DNA of 64,000 nucleotides, taken from Lactifluus volemus (Eukaryota > Basidiomycota > Agaricomycetes > Russulales > Russulaceae). A program made the position numbers and the translations under genes. Under the pieces are notes generated by a model that saw only the letters and a program-made list of their open reading frames with translations, was not told the DNA's origin and did no database searches. This document shows positions 47,753 to 59,926 of the stretch, piece by piece; the stretch's first letter is position 1, and every line of letters starts with the position of its first letter. The DNA is taken from the NCBI GenBank assembly GCA_022376515.1, contig WTXI01000001.1, positions 434,001 through 498,000 on the forward strand. Direction: 5' to 3'.

Positions 47753-48137
47753 TTATTTTCCACCACCCTTGCAACCATCATCCTTGCCCGCCGCAGTCGC
47801 CGCCTTCTCCTCCTCCTTCTTCTACAGGCGAAATATGAAAGCTTTGTCTTCTTCACGAAAAGAAATGTCCTCGCGTACCTTCTGTTTAGCCCTGAGAATC
47901 TCTGCATCACTGTAGAGCGAAGGTCATCGTAGGATTGGTAGAACCCGTAGACAAAACCGTGAATCACCTACTTTTCCCTACGCTTCGCTAGATTCGCGTT
48001 GCTCTCTTTTGGCTTAGATTTGGTAGCCTTCTTTTGCGCTCGGGCGCGATCCATTTCCCTTTGATTTCCACCTGATCGACCGAGTAAAATGAATGTCATG
48101 TCACTCCGAAACAACGTTGGGGATACTCACGGGTCAT
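47753..48137 (-). CDS. SERF/4F5-family small EDRK-rich protein
   Basis: Four exons, 48137-48131, 48071-47972, 47909-47879 and 47821-47753, join in frame to 68 residues. The product starts MTRGNQREMDRARAQKKATK, continues with ESNANLAKRR and DAEILRAKQKKKEEEKAA, and ends GCKGGGK. This is the 4F5/SERF pattern: MTRGNQRE start, then Lys/Arg/Glu-rich helix. The first coding exon has only seven bases (ATG ACC C). All four introns/exon joints use GT..AG. SERF proteins bind RNA and can speed amyloid formation; their cell role is unclear. It stands alone in a gene-poor region and is easily missed because no exon gives a long ORF. Confidence 0.88.
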
Positions 48138-49855
48138 GATGGTATCGAGGACGGCTTTACAAGAGAGGAGATATGGGACCCGATGTGTGTGACGAGAAGA
48201 TGGAGTGGTCACGTCCGTGACGTTTCCCTGTCACAGCTTCCCTGATCTTACATGGGCACTTCTAACCTTTTTATATTAGCCTTTGGTGATCCGATCCAAA
48301 AATTGATCGTGTGTGTCCTGGCACTGGGACAGGTCCATAATTTCTTCAGCGCTTTCCTGGAAGCTGGGTGGCTTGACGTCAGCGCCGAGACCCAGTCTGG
48401 CATAGGTTGTCCTTCCATTTGACCTTATACGCATTGGCCGCCTTGTTCTCACGAATATCACTTGATGGTTCGGCATTGGTGCGTGTCAAAAGTTTTCTTA
48501 GACTTCAGGATGAGTCCTGTGACTGATAGGCTCGGCGATAAAATTCTCTCCATACCAAAGATCGCCATCCCGCCAGCCTCATGGTCCTTAAGTAGACGAT
48601 TCTCCCCCTCCCTTCCCATAATCATAAAATTGCGCTAATGTATCCATCGTCGGATACGGCCAGTTTGTCCGAAGATTCACTCAAAACAACGGACTGGAAC
48701 GGGTGAGGGGTGCTAGTTACGTATCCATTTCCACGGCCGATTTCTCACAGGCCGGGACGGTTATTTCCGGAAGGAATCTGAGATGCGGATCTCGATGTAA
48801 GACTTGCGTGGCCCAAGGGAATATGAATTTGCCATACAGCCGGAGCGAGCGTTTGATGGATGATGTATGATGCCACTCTCGGCGGCTGTGCAGCAAAAAG
48901 AGTAAGGAAGGGTGGACAGGTGGACATGAATTTGACAGGAAGCCTAGTCCATATCAGGGGGGGAGGTTTCAAATAGGGCGTCCCAGCAAGCATATTGTCA
49001 AGCGCCGTCGCCAGGTTTGACGTGGAAGCAACTTAATCAGTTGCTCGGGGGCAGAATGGGTGGGTTGTCAAGAACCGCCGACCCCACAGGGGAAGTGCCT
49101 GGAAAGGTGAATGGACTGGTGACGCGCGGAGTTCGGAAGTAGTCTGGGTACATTTGGTCCGTCCACGAGGCTATGCTAAGACGGAAGCTTCTTCGTCCCA
49201 ACCAAGACTGGCCTAGATCTGGCTGGCGTCACACAGATAACGCAAGCCTATAGGCTATCGCCACATTGTCGGCTCACTATACATCCTTGCCGACGGCGGT
49301 GGACACCCTGTCCGTAGCGACAGACGTTATCGTGTCTCGCTAGTGGCACTTCACTTTCAATATGAAACAAGCGAAGGATGCTCTGTTTTTTTTTTTTCTT
49401 CTTTTTTGTTTTATTGTGATGGTTAGGCGAGATTGAGGGGGGGAGGAAGAGCGGGAGTGGATACCTATTAAGCTCTTAAACTTATGACTAATCAACCGAT
49501 AGATCTCGATTATAACGGAAGACGGACAGGATGAAATTGGCGGATATAGTGAAAGAGGCACGAGGTTGGGAAGGAGAAGAAGCGGGATTCAAAGCCGGGA
49601 TTGAATCTGATGACAAGGTGAGTGACGCTTCCGTACGTTGGATGGGATCTTTCTCTGGCCGATCGTCTGTGATCGTGCGAGCGAGGGTTGGCTGGAACTG
49701 ACCGCCCTGATCAAGTATCCTCCCCATTTATATATCACCTTCCGTCCACCTCAATTCATCTTTTCGCCTTCCTCCCCGTTTCCCCTCCCCTCCCCCCTTC
49801 ACGTGTCCCATCCTCTCCTCATATTATCCTCCCCTTCTTCTTTCCTCCCCCCCAA
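48138..49855. other. gene-poor 1.7 kb, including the CYC8 leader
   Basis: No gene I can support. A minus ORF at 48476-48276 (66 codons) is featureless. A possible leader exon with a good donor (GACAAGGTGAGT, near 49613-49624) lies before CYC8, followed by a strongly pyrimidine-rich stretch (~49740-49850) just upstream of its start. Confidence 0.4.
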
Positions 49856-52800
49856 ATGTCCTCGATTAGACATACTCCCCGCCAGTCTAGTAGGGACCTT
49901 CGTCTCCATGAGCCCCACGCCCTTCATCCTCCCCCTCACCATGGTCCCCCCCCTCCCCCCCACCTGCATTGTCTCATCTGAATGGTAACGGTGTCGTCCC
50001 CGGCACCCCAGCCTCCATTCCCAACGGTGCACCGCATCCACACCCTTCTTCCCACATCTCTCCCAAGGGAGCTTCTGGTATGGCACCCAATGCCAACGGT
50101 CCTCTCCCGCCTTCGATACAAAAGTTGGTCGACGCAAATGAGCAGACGTGGCTCGTGATAGGTCAGTGGTAGCTATTTCCCCTTTAAGGTTACGGTCGCT
50201 TATGCACCGAATAGGCAGCGTCGCTGAGCAGATGGGTGATCTCGAACACGCAGCAACGGCTTATGAGAATGCCTTGCGACATAATCCGATGTCAATCCCA
50301 GGATTGACCCAAGTCGCTGGCATCGCTCGGATCAAAGAAAATTATCCGATGGTTAGATCATTTTTCACCCCTGCCCTGACAATTTTCGGTAATCGTGCTG
50401 ACTAATGTTTTCCCAGGCCGTGGAATACTTTCAACGTGTCCTTGCCCTTGAACAAGAGAACGGCGAGATCTGGAGCGCTCTTGGTAAGCTTTGATGTGGC
50501 CTATACAAGTCTTTGTTGCCCTAACAGAACTCTAGGACACTGTTATCTTATGCAAGATGATCTGCAAAAGGCGTATTCAGCCTATCAGCATGCTCTGTAC
50601 TCTCTCCCTAACCCCAAGGTATCTGGGTTATTGAACTCTGTTATAGGAAAAGGTGACTTATCATTTCAAACAGGAAAATCCCAAGTTGTGGTACGGGATT
50701 GGAATTCTGTACGACCGGTACGGGTCTTTGGACAACGCGGAGGAAGCTTTCTCGTCCGTCCTAAGGATGGACAAAGGTACGCACTCATGTGCACAACTTC
50801 CCAATCCACGTCTTGCTTAGGAATTGAAACTAGATTTTGACAAGTCAAACGAGGTTCTTTTCCGATTGGGTATTATCTACAAGCAACAAACCAAATATGA
50901 AGAAAGCCTGAAATGCTTTGATCGCATTCTGCGGAATCCCCCGAGCCCGCTTGCCAATGCCGACATTTGGTTCCAAATTGGGCACGTTTATGAGCAGCAG
51001 GGTGATGTGAGTGTGATTTGGCTACGAGTCGGCCCCCTTCTCACATTCGTGTATAGCACGTCCGTGCTCGGGAAGCATACGAACGCGTTGTCGCGGAGAA
51101 CCCTGTACATGCTAAAGTTCTGCAGCAGCTTGGCTGGTTGTATCATCAAGACGGGCCCGCATTCCAAAATCAGGATTTGGCCATTCAGTATTTGACGAAG
51201 AGCTTAGAAGCTGGTGAGTGGCTTGTGTCTCCGGATGTTCCCCCCTGACTCTTGTCAGATCCTTCGGACGCTCAAAGCTGGTATCTGTTGGGACGTGCTT
51301 ACATGGCTGGCCAGAAGTACAACAAGGCGTACGAAGCATACCAGCAAGCGGTGTATCGAGACGGCCGGAATCCAACATTTTGGTGCTCGATTGGTGTGCT
51401 GTATTTCCAAATCAACCAATATCGCGATGCCTTGGATGCGTATTCACGTGCTATTCGGATCAATCCATACATACCGGAGGTCTGGTTTGATCTCGGCAGC
51501 CTCTACGAGAGCTGCAACAATCAAATAGGGGATGCCATCGATGCCTATGCACGAGCTGCAGAGCTTGACCCCACAAATGCCGCCATTACCCAACGATTGC
51601 ATCTACTCAAACATTCCCAGGCCACCGGCGCCCAGCTACCCGCTGCTCCGGCTCCACAGGATGTTCATCCTACCGCCTATGCCGTAGCCCCTCCACCAGG
51701 CCTGGGTGGACTCCCACTCTTACACGTTAACAATAGCGGTCGCCCTGTCTATCGCGCTGATTCCCGTGGACCAGGCGGTGAAGTCTCTCACCACCCTCCT
51801 CCTCATATCGCTGGTGGCGCAGAAACATCGCCCGCACCGTTCAGAGGCGGTCCCCCACCCCCTGTTGTCATTGATGAAAGTCGCCACGCCCCCTCGCACG
51901 CTCAATTGGCTCCAATGGATGTCGATCACATTCCTCATGGCAGGGACGCACCCTATTCGCATCCTCCTTCCGCCAGAGATTCTCGGCAACTCCCCCTTAA
52001 CTCAGATCCCCACTCACGTGAAACGGAGGGAATGCGCGGGGCAGCCACGCATGAATACTATAGTCGTGGCTCTCGCGCACGTCCATACCTCCTTCGCCCC
52101 CCGTTCATGCAAGTCGTCCTCGTTCGCCACCCTATCATGGCTACCCTTCCGGCAGGGTTCCAGTTTCCGTGGGCCCTGCTGGTTCCCACCGCTCTCCTCA
52201 TGCATATCACCGTGAGGCAAGTGCTAATGGTCCCCCAAGCGATCGAGAATCCGGATGGGATCGTCGTGATTGGGAACGAAGGGACTCGAGTCGACGACGT
52301 GGGCCTGCTTATCTTCATGGGCCGTCCCACCTCCTCGGGCGCTGACCCCACCCCGTCCGCGGAGTCCGTCGCAAACATCCCCCATGTCAGGGCATCCTTC
52401 ACGCACCTACTGGGATTCAAGATCGGCTCAGCCCCCTCAAGTCCAGCCGAGGTCCCCTCGAGGCCCACCTCTTGATCTCGGTGCTGTTCGCTCGACTCCG
52501 GGTGATCGCAATAGCAACTATTGGCCAAATCCTGTTTCTGTGGAGTCCCCGCCAGATGCACGGGGCTCCCGAGTTGCACCTCCTGCGTTCACGAGCGGTG
52601 CGCGCGGATCAGAGAGCCCCCATCTCCCTGTTCAGCGTGGTGTTGATCCGTCGACAGAGTACAAAGACCGGAGGCGGAGAGGGACACGAGAGAAGGAGAT
52701 GGAGGCAGCCACATCTCCCGGAGAGGAAGCACCTAAGAGAGATCGCAAGCGCAGAACAAATGTCAAGCAAAAGAATGACCGTGGTCGAACGGAGACGCCA

Positions 52801-53569
52801 AAGCCGTTTGCCCCGAATCAGAACCCTCCTTTCAAAGTTAATTATCCCAAACGTGATGAATCTGCTGGCCCTTCGAGCTCAGCTGGCTCCGGGTCGCAGA
52901 GCCGATCTGCGCAGCCGTCGCCGACAAGTACTGTGCCGGTCGCGCCTGTTCGCGTGGTCGACGATGATTACGACGAAGGTGTTGCTGATGCCTTGATGGG
53001 TTTATCTGCATATCGTCCTCCCGAGCAAAATGTAACATTCGCCAGTGGTCCTACTGCCGGAAGAGCTTCCCCTTCTCCCTCAATGCGATCACACAGCCAC
53101 CGAGGCTCAGTATCATCGACACGATCGCGGCATCACCACCTCCAAGCTCTGGCGGCACGAGCATGAAACGGCCGCTAAGCCCGGGACCGGAGGATATCGA
53201 CAACAAGCGCACCAAAGTAGACATCCCTGCACGCAAAACATCGCCACATTCGCCTGAGAATAGACAAGTAGAGAAGTCGAAACATTCACCTTACCCATCA
53301 AGTCCCCAGCTTCCTTCGGTTCTTCCTCGACCTCCGCGTCCCATTGGTACAGGTCTATCTCATACCTCCGATTCTGTAGCGCTCCCCCTATTGCTACGCT
53401 CTCCCCTGCTTCCACTGCGCCATCGCCTGGTCATGAACCGGAACGAATGTCGATTGACCGGACACAATCGCGGTCAGCATCTCCACAGGTTCAAACCGCA
53501 TCTCGAAGCAAGTTTGCCGAAGTGATGAATCCAGCAGAGCCATCGAATAATGCTGAGCCATCTTCGTGA
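49856..53569 (+). CDS. CYC8: CYC8/SSN6 TPR corepressor
   Basis: Cyc8 with Tup1 forms a general transcriptional corepressor. The start MSSIRHTPRQSSRDLRLHE is followed by a Pro/His-rich lead and then about ten TPRs spread over short exons from ~50090 to ~51600. Examples are SVAEQMGDLEHAATAYENAL, AVEYFQRVLALEQENGEIW, GHCYLMQDDLQKAYSAYQHA, WYGIGILYDRYGSLDNAEEA, LGIIYKQQTKYEESLKCFDR, LGRAYMAGQKYNKAYEAYQQ, IGVLYFQINQYRDALDAYSR and DLGSLYESCNNQIGDAIDAY. The long C-terminal half is disordered. Frame breaks occur near 49966, around 52080-52470, near 53125 (SST to IAASPPP) and near 53385, all in low-complexity parts. The end AEPSNNAEPSS stops at 53569. The TPR block itself is intact. Confidence 0.92.
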
Positions 53570-53847
53570 GGTTGTGTTGGTTCATTGCCGTATTATGTAT
53601 ATCTTGGACGCTATGTACATATATTCCCTCTATCTCACATCTGCAGAGCCTTCGTTCCCTTGCTGATTACTCGTTTCTACGTAACGATATCATTCATCTA
53701 CCATGCATTATTTGCGAGATCATTCATAGATTTGACGTGAACGCGTGAATAGAACGAGTGTATGAGGCAGCTCTCTGGGGGATTAGTCAGCGAAACTTTC
53801 CTTGACTTGAACCGTCAATCACCACCTTTGTACTGTATCCCCGCCGC

Positions 53848-54983
53848 ATGGCGGATACACCTGACCTGTCGGAACTCCCACCCCTACCCGCTTCGCCTAC
53901 ACAGCCAGCTTCCGTGAACCATGAATCCACGATGGACATTACCTTTGCTTCGCCAGACGCGCGTATCATCAATGAAAGCGAAGCGCCGGACGCATTAATG
54001 CCACAAGAGACGCAGGTGGACGGTTCTGCTCAAGAGCCACCACCATCTTCAGTACAATTCATTGGGATCAACTATGTCCCTCCCTCTGCAAACTTGCGGA
54101 CGAATTCTCAACTCTTGGCGTTAGACCCTACCCCATGGGAGTCCTCGGTGTTGCCATCAACCGAGGACCAAACGACAACGGGAAAGTCATCATTCCCTCC
54201 CAAACGGTGCGTCAGTGCCTTTGTGCTCAACCTTTGTGCTCACTTGACTCGCTGGCTCACCGTATCGCCCCCAGTCCGATGAAGCGCAGCGTACCGGTTT
54301 CTTCGTATTATTACGGGCCTCCGCCGGCTGATTCGGCGTACTTTACACCACCTCTGGGCCAGATTGGCGTGCACCATCCACGCGAGATTGTTCGTGTAGA
54401 GCGAGATTATTCTGGGGGCGAGATTGTACAGTTTGCGTCCACTTTTCCTATGGAACTTGAGGGTCGCGTAAGCCACCTCTCCCTTGATATGTTTTTTTTT
54501 TTTTCAACTCCCCACAGATCACGCCCACGCAATTCTTGGAAAGTATCAATGCTATCAACGAGGTTCTCATATCTGCTTATAACCTGTGGCGTTCTGTGGT
54601 CGATAATTGCGTCGAGATATTGAGCTTGCAGTTGTCTAGGCTCTTCCTTTCGACACACTACCAACGGGTGCGCTTCATTTTCTTTCCGAGGACAGGTCAC
54701 TAAACGCCATACACCCTCGGTCGTCCAGGAAATGAGCCGATTACAACGACTTATGGATGAATTGAATCGCCAATTATTCAACCCCGTCGGTCTCAACATG
54801 CTCTGGCCGCGTAAAGTCGGGTTCCTTTTCGTAAGTTGAGCATGACCCTCATTTCGGCAAACAGCAATTTTGATATATTCGTTGACATTTTGAAGCTGGA
54901 GATTGAATACTATGTGAGTTGGTGCCTCGGCTTGTTCCAAGGTTGGATTGTTCAACTGACCGGCTGTCTGTCACCTCCAGTGA
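53848..54983 (+). CDS. ERF4-type subunit of Ras palmitoyltransferase (golgin A7/Shr5 family)
   Basis: Erf4 pairs with the DHHC enzyme Erf2 to palmitoylate Ras at the ER. The first exon is acidic and disordered (MADTPDLSELPPLPASP). The ERF4 domain then reads REIVRVERDYSGGEIVQFAS, TFPMELEGR, ITPTQFLESINAINEVL, EMSRLQRLMDELNRQLFNPV and GLNMLWPRKVGFLF, and ends LEIEYY as in the family. After the last Tyr codon comes GTGAGT, and the next exon starts TGA (54981-54983). The stop codon therefore stands alone on the last coding exon; reading through would add ~27 odd residues. No indel is needed. Confidence 0.92.
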
Positions 54984-55984
54984 CATGTCTCTAGACATTC
55001 GCTACTTGACGACGTTATAATGATCGAGGGGGCTTTTTAAGGAACGCAGGGAGTATAACTAGGCACTTGAATAACCGATTAAGGAGATTTGATAATAGAA
55101 GACACCGCTGGTGCACACGTTGGCCTTTTTTTGATTTGATCTCATCTCGTTGTTATCGGCATGAAGTTGGCCGGATACGGTAGAAGAAGGTCCGATACGA
55201 TCGAAGGTGTCAAGGATCTATGATGTCTCGTCCGGTTACAGATCCGTTGTATACGGGGGAGCCACGCAGCAGCAGCGGCACGTTGTAACGTCGCTTGAGC
55301 GCTGATATCGGACTGTGAAAAAAATAGTAATAGAGTTACTCCACGGTACACTCGGTACGGTCGGCATAATAACAAGCGCGGCAAGTGCGATGATAGACCC
55401 CTCGGCAGATTGTAGATATCCCGTGGGTGGGGGGGGGGGACCCCTGATGGAGTGGGAGGTATCACATACTACCAGGGAAACGAAAAAATGATATAGCATC
55501 AGAAAAAGGGGGGAAGTGGAGAATGAGCCAGATTTGGTAATAGGGTGAGTGCGTGCGTGATCTTATCACCCCTGAAGGGAAGGGACCACTGCAATGCAAA
55601 GTTACAGGGGACTCAAATGGCGGTGTTCGATGCCATGGATTGAAAGAAGCTTGCGCGTCGCTCGAGTCAGGTGGTGCACGACATCCCGACGGGTGGAACC
55701 GGCCAACGGAGAGATCTGCAATTGAAATGGCCGAAGGGAATGTTCGAGAAAGGGAAATATAGGCATGTATTTGGAAAATGAGCGGAAGTGAGTGGGGCTA
55801 GGTGTGAACCCGATTTCGTAATCTAGATTTGTCGGTAAAAACGCAATTGAACCCCTTTAACTTATCCGTTTCAAGACCTTCTGCTTGCTCTCTTTTCCTT
55901 TCCCCCTCACTCAATCTCATCATCACTCCTTTACCTCCTCCCCTTCCCTTCATCCCCCCTTCCCCCCCTCCCTCTTACTAATCT
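54984..55984. promoter_or_regulatory. 1 kb upstream of the YAP1-like gene
   Basis: A tandem spacer. It ends in a CT-rich leader (55880-55980) before the bZIP start; a G run of nine lies near 55430. No gene is recognised; the ORFs at 55465-55142 and 55553-55762 are featureless. Confidence 0.4.
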
Positions 55985-57903
55985 ATGGATTACACCACCA
56001 CCTCACCTCTCTGGGATTTCCCCCAATCTCCCTCAGCGTTCCCCAGTTGGCCGAGAATGACTTTCTCGCCATCCTTCAACAATTTAACGCCGATCCTCCC
56101 TCCACTAACGCCTTTACAATTCCCCACGATGGTGTCGATCCCTCCAAGATAACCAATCTACCAGCGCCCGCCCCTCCCACTCCCTTGAGCGACGAAAGTA
56201 GCCCAAGTCCCCCAAGCGTGAATGACCACGAGTCTACCTCTCGTCGCCAATCAACGACTAGCACCGGTGAGTTGGAAGCTCACGAACTCAAACGCAAGGC
56301 GAGCACAGACGGTTTGGAGGACGATAGCCCAGAATCAAAATCTTGTGTGTCTCGTTCCCCCTACATTCCCACCCCACCCATTGATCCTCTTTGTTTCCAG
56401 CAAGGAAAGCGCCTTCCCGTCGGAAGTCTTCCGGCAAGCCTAGTCAGGTGAGCATGGCTTTTTAATCCGTCGATATACATGCAGAAATACAATTCTCTAC
56501 GCAGGATGAATCTCGCTTAATGAAGCGTAAAGAGCAAAATCGTGCGGCACAGCGAGCATTTAGGGAGCGGAAGGAGAAGCACGTGAAGGATGTGAGCCCC
56601 CCATTTCTAGGGTGATGCCAAATCTCTTACTGTTATCTCCCCCTCAGCTGGAAGATAAGGTCGCCGAGCTCGAGGCCAAAAACTTGACCTCTGAGACGGA
56701 AAATCAACATCTCAAAGATCTTCTGAAACGTCTACAGGACGAGAATGTCGCTTTCAGAAACTCAGCTTTTACCTTCACCGCACCTCGGAACGGCGAGCCT
56801 AGCGATGGCTCCTTCAGCAATACCGTTCCATCATTCGCTTCCTCACCAACCTCAGTCTTCGCTTCGACAAGTCACCTTCCTTCACCCCCGTCTACGGTCG
56901 CAAAGGCTTCGTCACCACAGTCACCCTCACTAGATACGCCATCTGCGTTCCCCGGAGATATCGATTTCGGTTCTCTCACTCCTCTAGATGCTTCATTGAC
57001 CCTGCTTGATGACTCGGATGCTATCATGGCCTACGACTTTGGCTATGGCCAATTTGTTCCTCCAGCAAAGACGCCGTACAAGACCATCGCCAGCAACCCG
57101 ATGTTCATGTCCTTCGCGGACCCGAGCACAACGGAGACTGCGCTTGCGTCCAAGAGCTCGGCTCAGTCACCAAATCAGAACGGTGGCAACCCTTATGATG
57201 TGACATTCGGGCAGTGGACAGGACAGACATCTGCCGGTTCTCTGGACGAGCTCTTTGGCGGAAATATGTTCAGTACCCAGGCTCCAATAAATTTCAATGC
57301 CTTGATGAAAAACTCAGTGACATCACCTGTCACGTCGGCAATGAGTCCCGTGGCCCACCAATCCGTTCCTAGCTCTTCCAATGGCCCGAGTTCAAGTTCA
57401 AGTCCTTCATTTGAACCTTCGGATGCGTCATCACCCCCAGCTGCCCCGGGCTCTCACGGAGATGGTTGCCCGAAAACAAGGGCACAGATGGAGAAGCACA
57501 TTCAAGCAGCTGGCAGTTCGATGTTCGCCCCTCCACCCTCTCGGGAAACAGAATCACCAACCGTGCCATTCAAGGCGCCAGCTGGCGCAGAAGGTCCTAT
57601 GATTATTTGCAAGGACGCGACATTTCCAAAGACAGAGCAGAGTGACAAGAACATTGAGGTACTTGCTGCATGGAAAAGCATCACGTCGCACCCAATTTTT
57701 AAGGGTAGTGTGAGTAATCACGTTCCACATGCTTTCGATTTGTTTGTTCATTGATGTCCACTTTACAGAATGTCGATATGAACGAGTTATGTTCTGAATT
57801 TGCTGATAAGGCTCGTTGCGACGGGACGAAGGTTGTGCTGGATCCGCAAGGCGTCAGCTCTATTTTGGAGAAACTCTCAACAAGACTGAATCCGAGCCCA
57901 TAG
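55985..57903 (+). CDS. YAP1/PAP1-type AP-1 bZIP factor (oxidative stress)
   Basis: Start at 55985, MDYTTTSPLWDFPQ. The bZIP basic region RLMKRKEQNRAAQRAFRERK (exon ~56506-56590) is the AP-1-like form NxxAQxxFR, and the zipper starts LEDKVAELEAKN. Then come a long Ser/Pro region and an N-terminal cysteine-rich motif with one clear Cys (DGCPKTRAQMEKHI). The last exon carries the C-terminal redox domain: NVDMNELCSEFADKARCDGT with two Cys, then KVVLDPQGV. In yeast Yap1, disulfides in these regions hide the export signal and trap the factor in the nucleus under oxidant. One C is missing near 56041 in a CCCC run (PSAF to QLAENDF). The stop TAG is at 57901-57903. Confidence 0.94.
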
Positions 57904-58271
57904 TAATTATCACTCGCGCTGTAGTCTCAGCCTGGGCAGCCCTTGCTTCGTACCTTTGCACTCTGTACCTTGTCACGCATCTTGTATCGGTATCTCGGAT
58001 TGCATCATCTCGCTGTCCTTTTTTTTTTTTTCCTTGTTTATAGTCTTCTCTTAATAACGCGTTTGTACTGATGCTTGTCCTACGGCGTATCTGTCTGAGC
58101 CATCTACTCGAGTAGGGTGCCAGTATTTGTATCACGTAATTTCGTCATGATGATGTCTACTCTACACACATTAAGGAGCAACCTCTCTTCGAGACCGAGA
58201 CCGGCTATGGTAACTAGGTAAGACGGGCATGATCGGCTTGCATGGGATTGTGTTTGAGAGACGCCCGAGTT
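57904..58271. other. convergent intergenic region
   Basis: 368 bases of 3' space between YAP1 and GET3, with a T run near 58020-58031. Nothing else is seen. Confidence 0.5.
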
Positions 58272-59769
58272 TTATTGTTCGGGATTGTAAGGGTCGATGA
58301 GCATCTTGCTGAATTCCTTGAGCTTCTGTGGACCCCGGACCTCTTCCGTGAGTAACGGCAACTGGACGATATGGAAAAACTCGTCGTAAAGCTCGTGAGC
58401 TTCTCTCAGATATTTTTGTTGCATGCCGTGGCGTACTCGGCAATGTTCGCAATTAGAGTCTAACGGGGAAATCGCCGATCGAAATTTAACCCCTGACACC
58501 TTTTTGATAACGGTCTATTATCTACTTACCGGTCTTGGGAAATAGCAATTGATTCACTACGATATTGTGAGTGTCGATTTCGTACGCGGTCAGTTCTTGT
58601 ACCAGTCGTTCCGTCTCGTACAAGGAGAGGAACTCGGATATACACACGCAGACAAACGTCGTCTTTTCCTGAAACGAGTGGGGGGGGAACCCAAATAAAC
58701 ACTTTCGGGAGGATTGCGTAACTCTCTACGTACGGGATCCTTGAATTGTGTATTGACCTCGGTGATCACCGCACGCATAGATTCAAGCTTCGAGAACATG
58801 TCTTCGGTCGCGTCCGCCTGACCGCCCATTAGCGTAGACATCTATACAAAGCAAAGTGAAATGAGTACGCCACAAGGCACGACGATAAATACATCCCTGA
58901 TTGATCATGGGACCGATCCGCCCGCTCAGCGTTGACAGCTTCCCCAACGCTTTTTCAAGCACGGTCGGAAAAGAGAGGAACCGTAATGTGTGTCCTGTAG
59001 GGGCCGTATCAAATACGATCACAGAGTATTCCATCGACTTGACGTGTCTGGTAAAAAAAAAGTGAGGGACGGAGGAGGATCGGAGATGGGATGGGGAAAC
59101 CTACTTCATGATTTCGGCAAACGACATCGCTTCATCTACACCAGGAATAGCGAACGCGAGGTCCTGCATCATGGTGCCCATCATCCCATTCTGTTCGGCT
59201 ACAATTGGTTTGTTTCGGTCAGGGAAGCTGTTTACGCCCAATAATCTCATCCTCCCCCCAACACGTGGAGGGGTATAAAAAAAAAGGGGCAAACGTACAT
59301 TGATCGACCATCTCCTGGATGGCGCTCGTCGGGTCGATCTCCATTGCAAAGAGATTATCAAAACCGTTCACTTTCGTCGCTTCCTTTGAGAACTTCTGTC
59401 CGAACGCATCCGATAGATTGTGTGCAGGATCCGTCGACTGATGCGTTGTGTGAGGTCAATGCGGACTAGTAGGTGGTGGGAAGGACGCACGATAAGCAGG
59501 ACAGACTCTCGCACTTGTGCGAGTTGGATGGCGAGAGAACAGGACGTAGTGGTTTTACCTATGCACGAGTATAGTCCCTGGATATACCCGGGAGAAAAGG
59601 CAGGAGCGCACCTACACCTCCCTTTCCACCTGTGAAAAGAAAGATAGGTTATGAGAACGATGCAGGAGAGAGAGAGAGAGAAGAAAAGAGACGTGCCGCA
59701 GAATATCCACTTGAGCGAATTCTGATCCAAGACATTTTGCAAGGTCGGTGGGAACGATTCTTCTGCCAT
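58272..59769 (-). CDS. GET3: GET3 ATPase, tail-anchored protein insertion
   Basis: Get3 carries tail-anchored proteins to the Get1/2 receptor in the ER. Start at 59769, [20 protein letters not shown]. The P-loop GGKGGVGKTTTS is cut by two introns, so its middle lies on an 18-nt exon (59629-59612). Later come [92 protein letters not shown] and the zinc CEHC of [17 protein letters not shown]. The end PYNPEQ stops at 58272. The first intron appears to start with GC (59696-59695) rather than GT; only this gives CGGKGG. All other joints are in phase. It is divergent from SRP68. Confidence 0.95.
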
Positions 59770-59926
59770 GGGTCTGAGTATCGTCGATCTGTATGTGGGT
59801 AACGTACTTCCAAGGGACAAAAACCAGTGGAACGAACTTAAGTGATGGGACAATGAACGAGCAGCAAGATGATAGTGTCGGCCCGGCTCACAACCGCCGT
59901 CCATCAATCGACGACCGTGACCATCG
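59770..59926. promoter_or_regulatory. divergent promoter, GET3 / SRP68
   Basis: 157 bases between the two starts. Both genes serve delivery of proteins to the ER. An upstream in-frame Met at 59850 exists for the SRP68 strand but belongs to a different frame from the family-like N-terminus. Confidence 0.45.
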
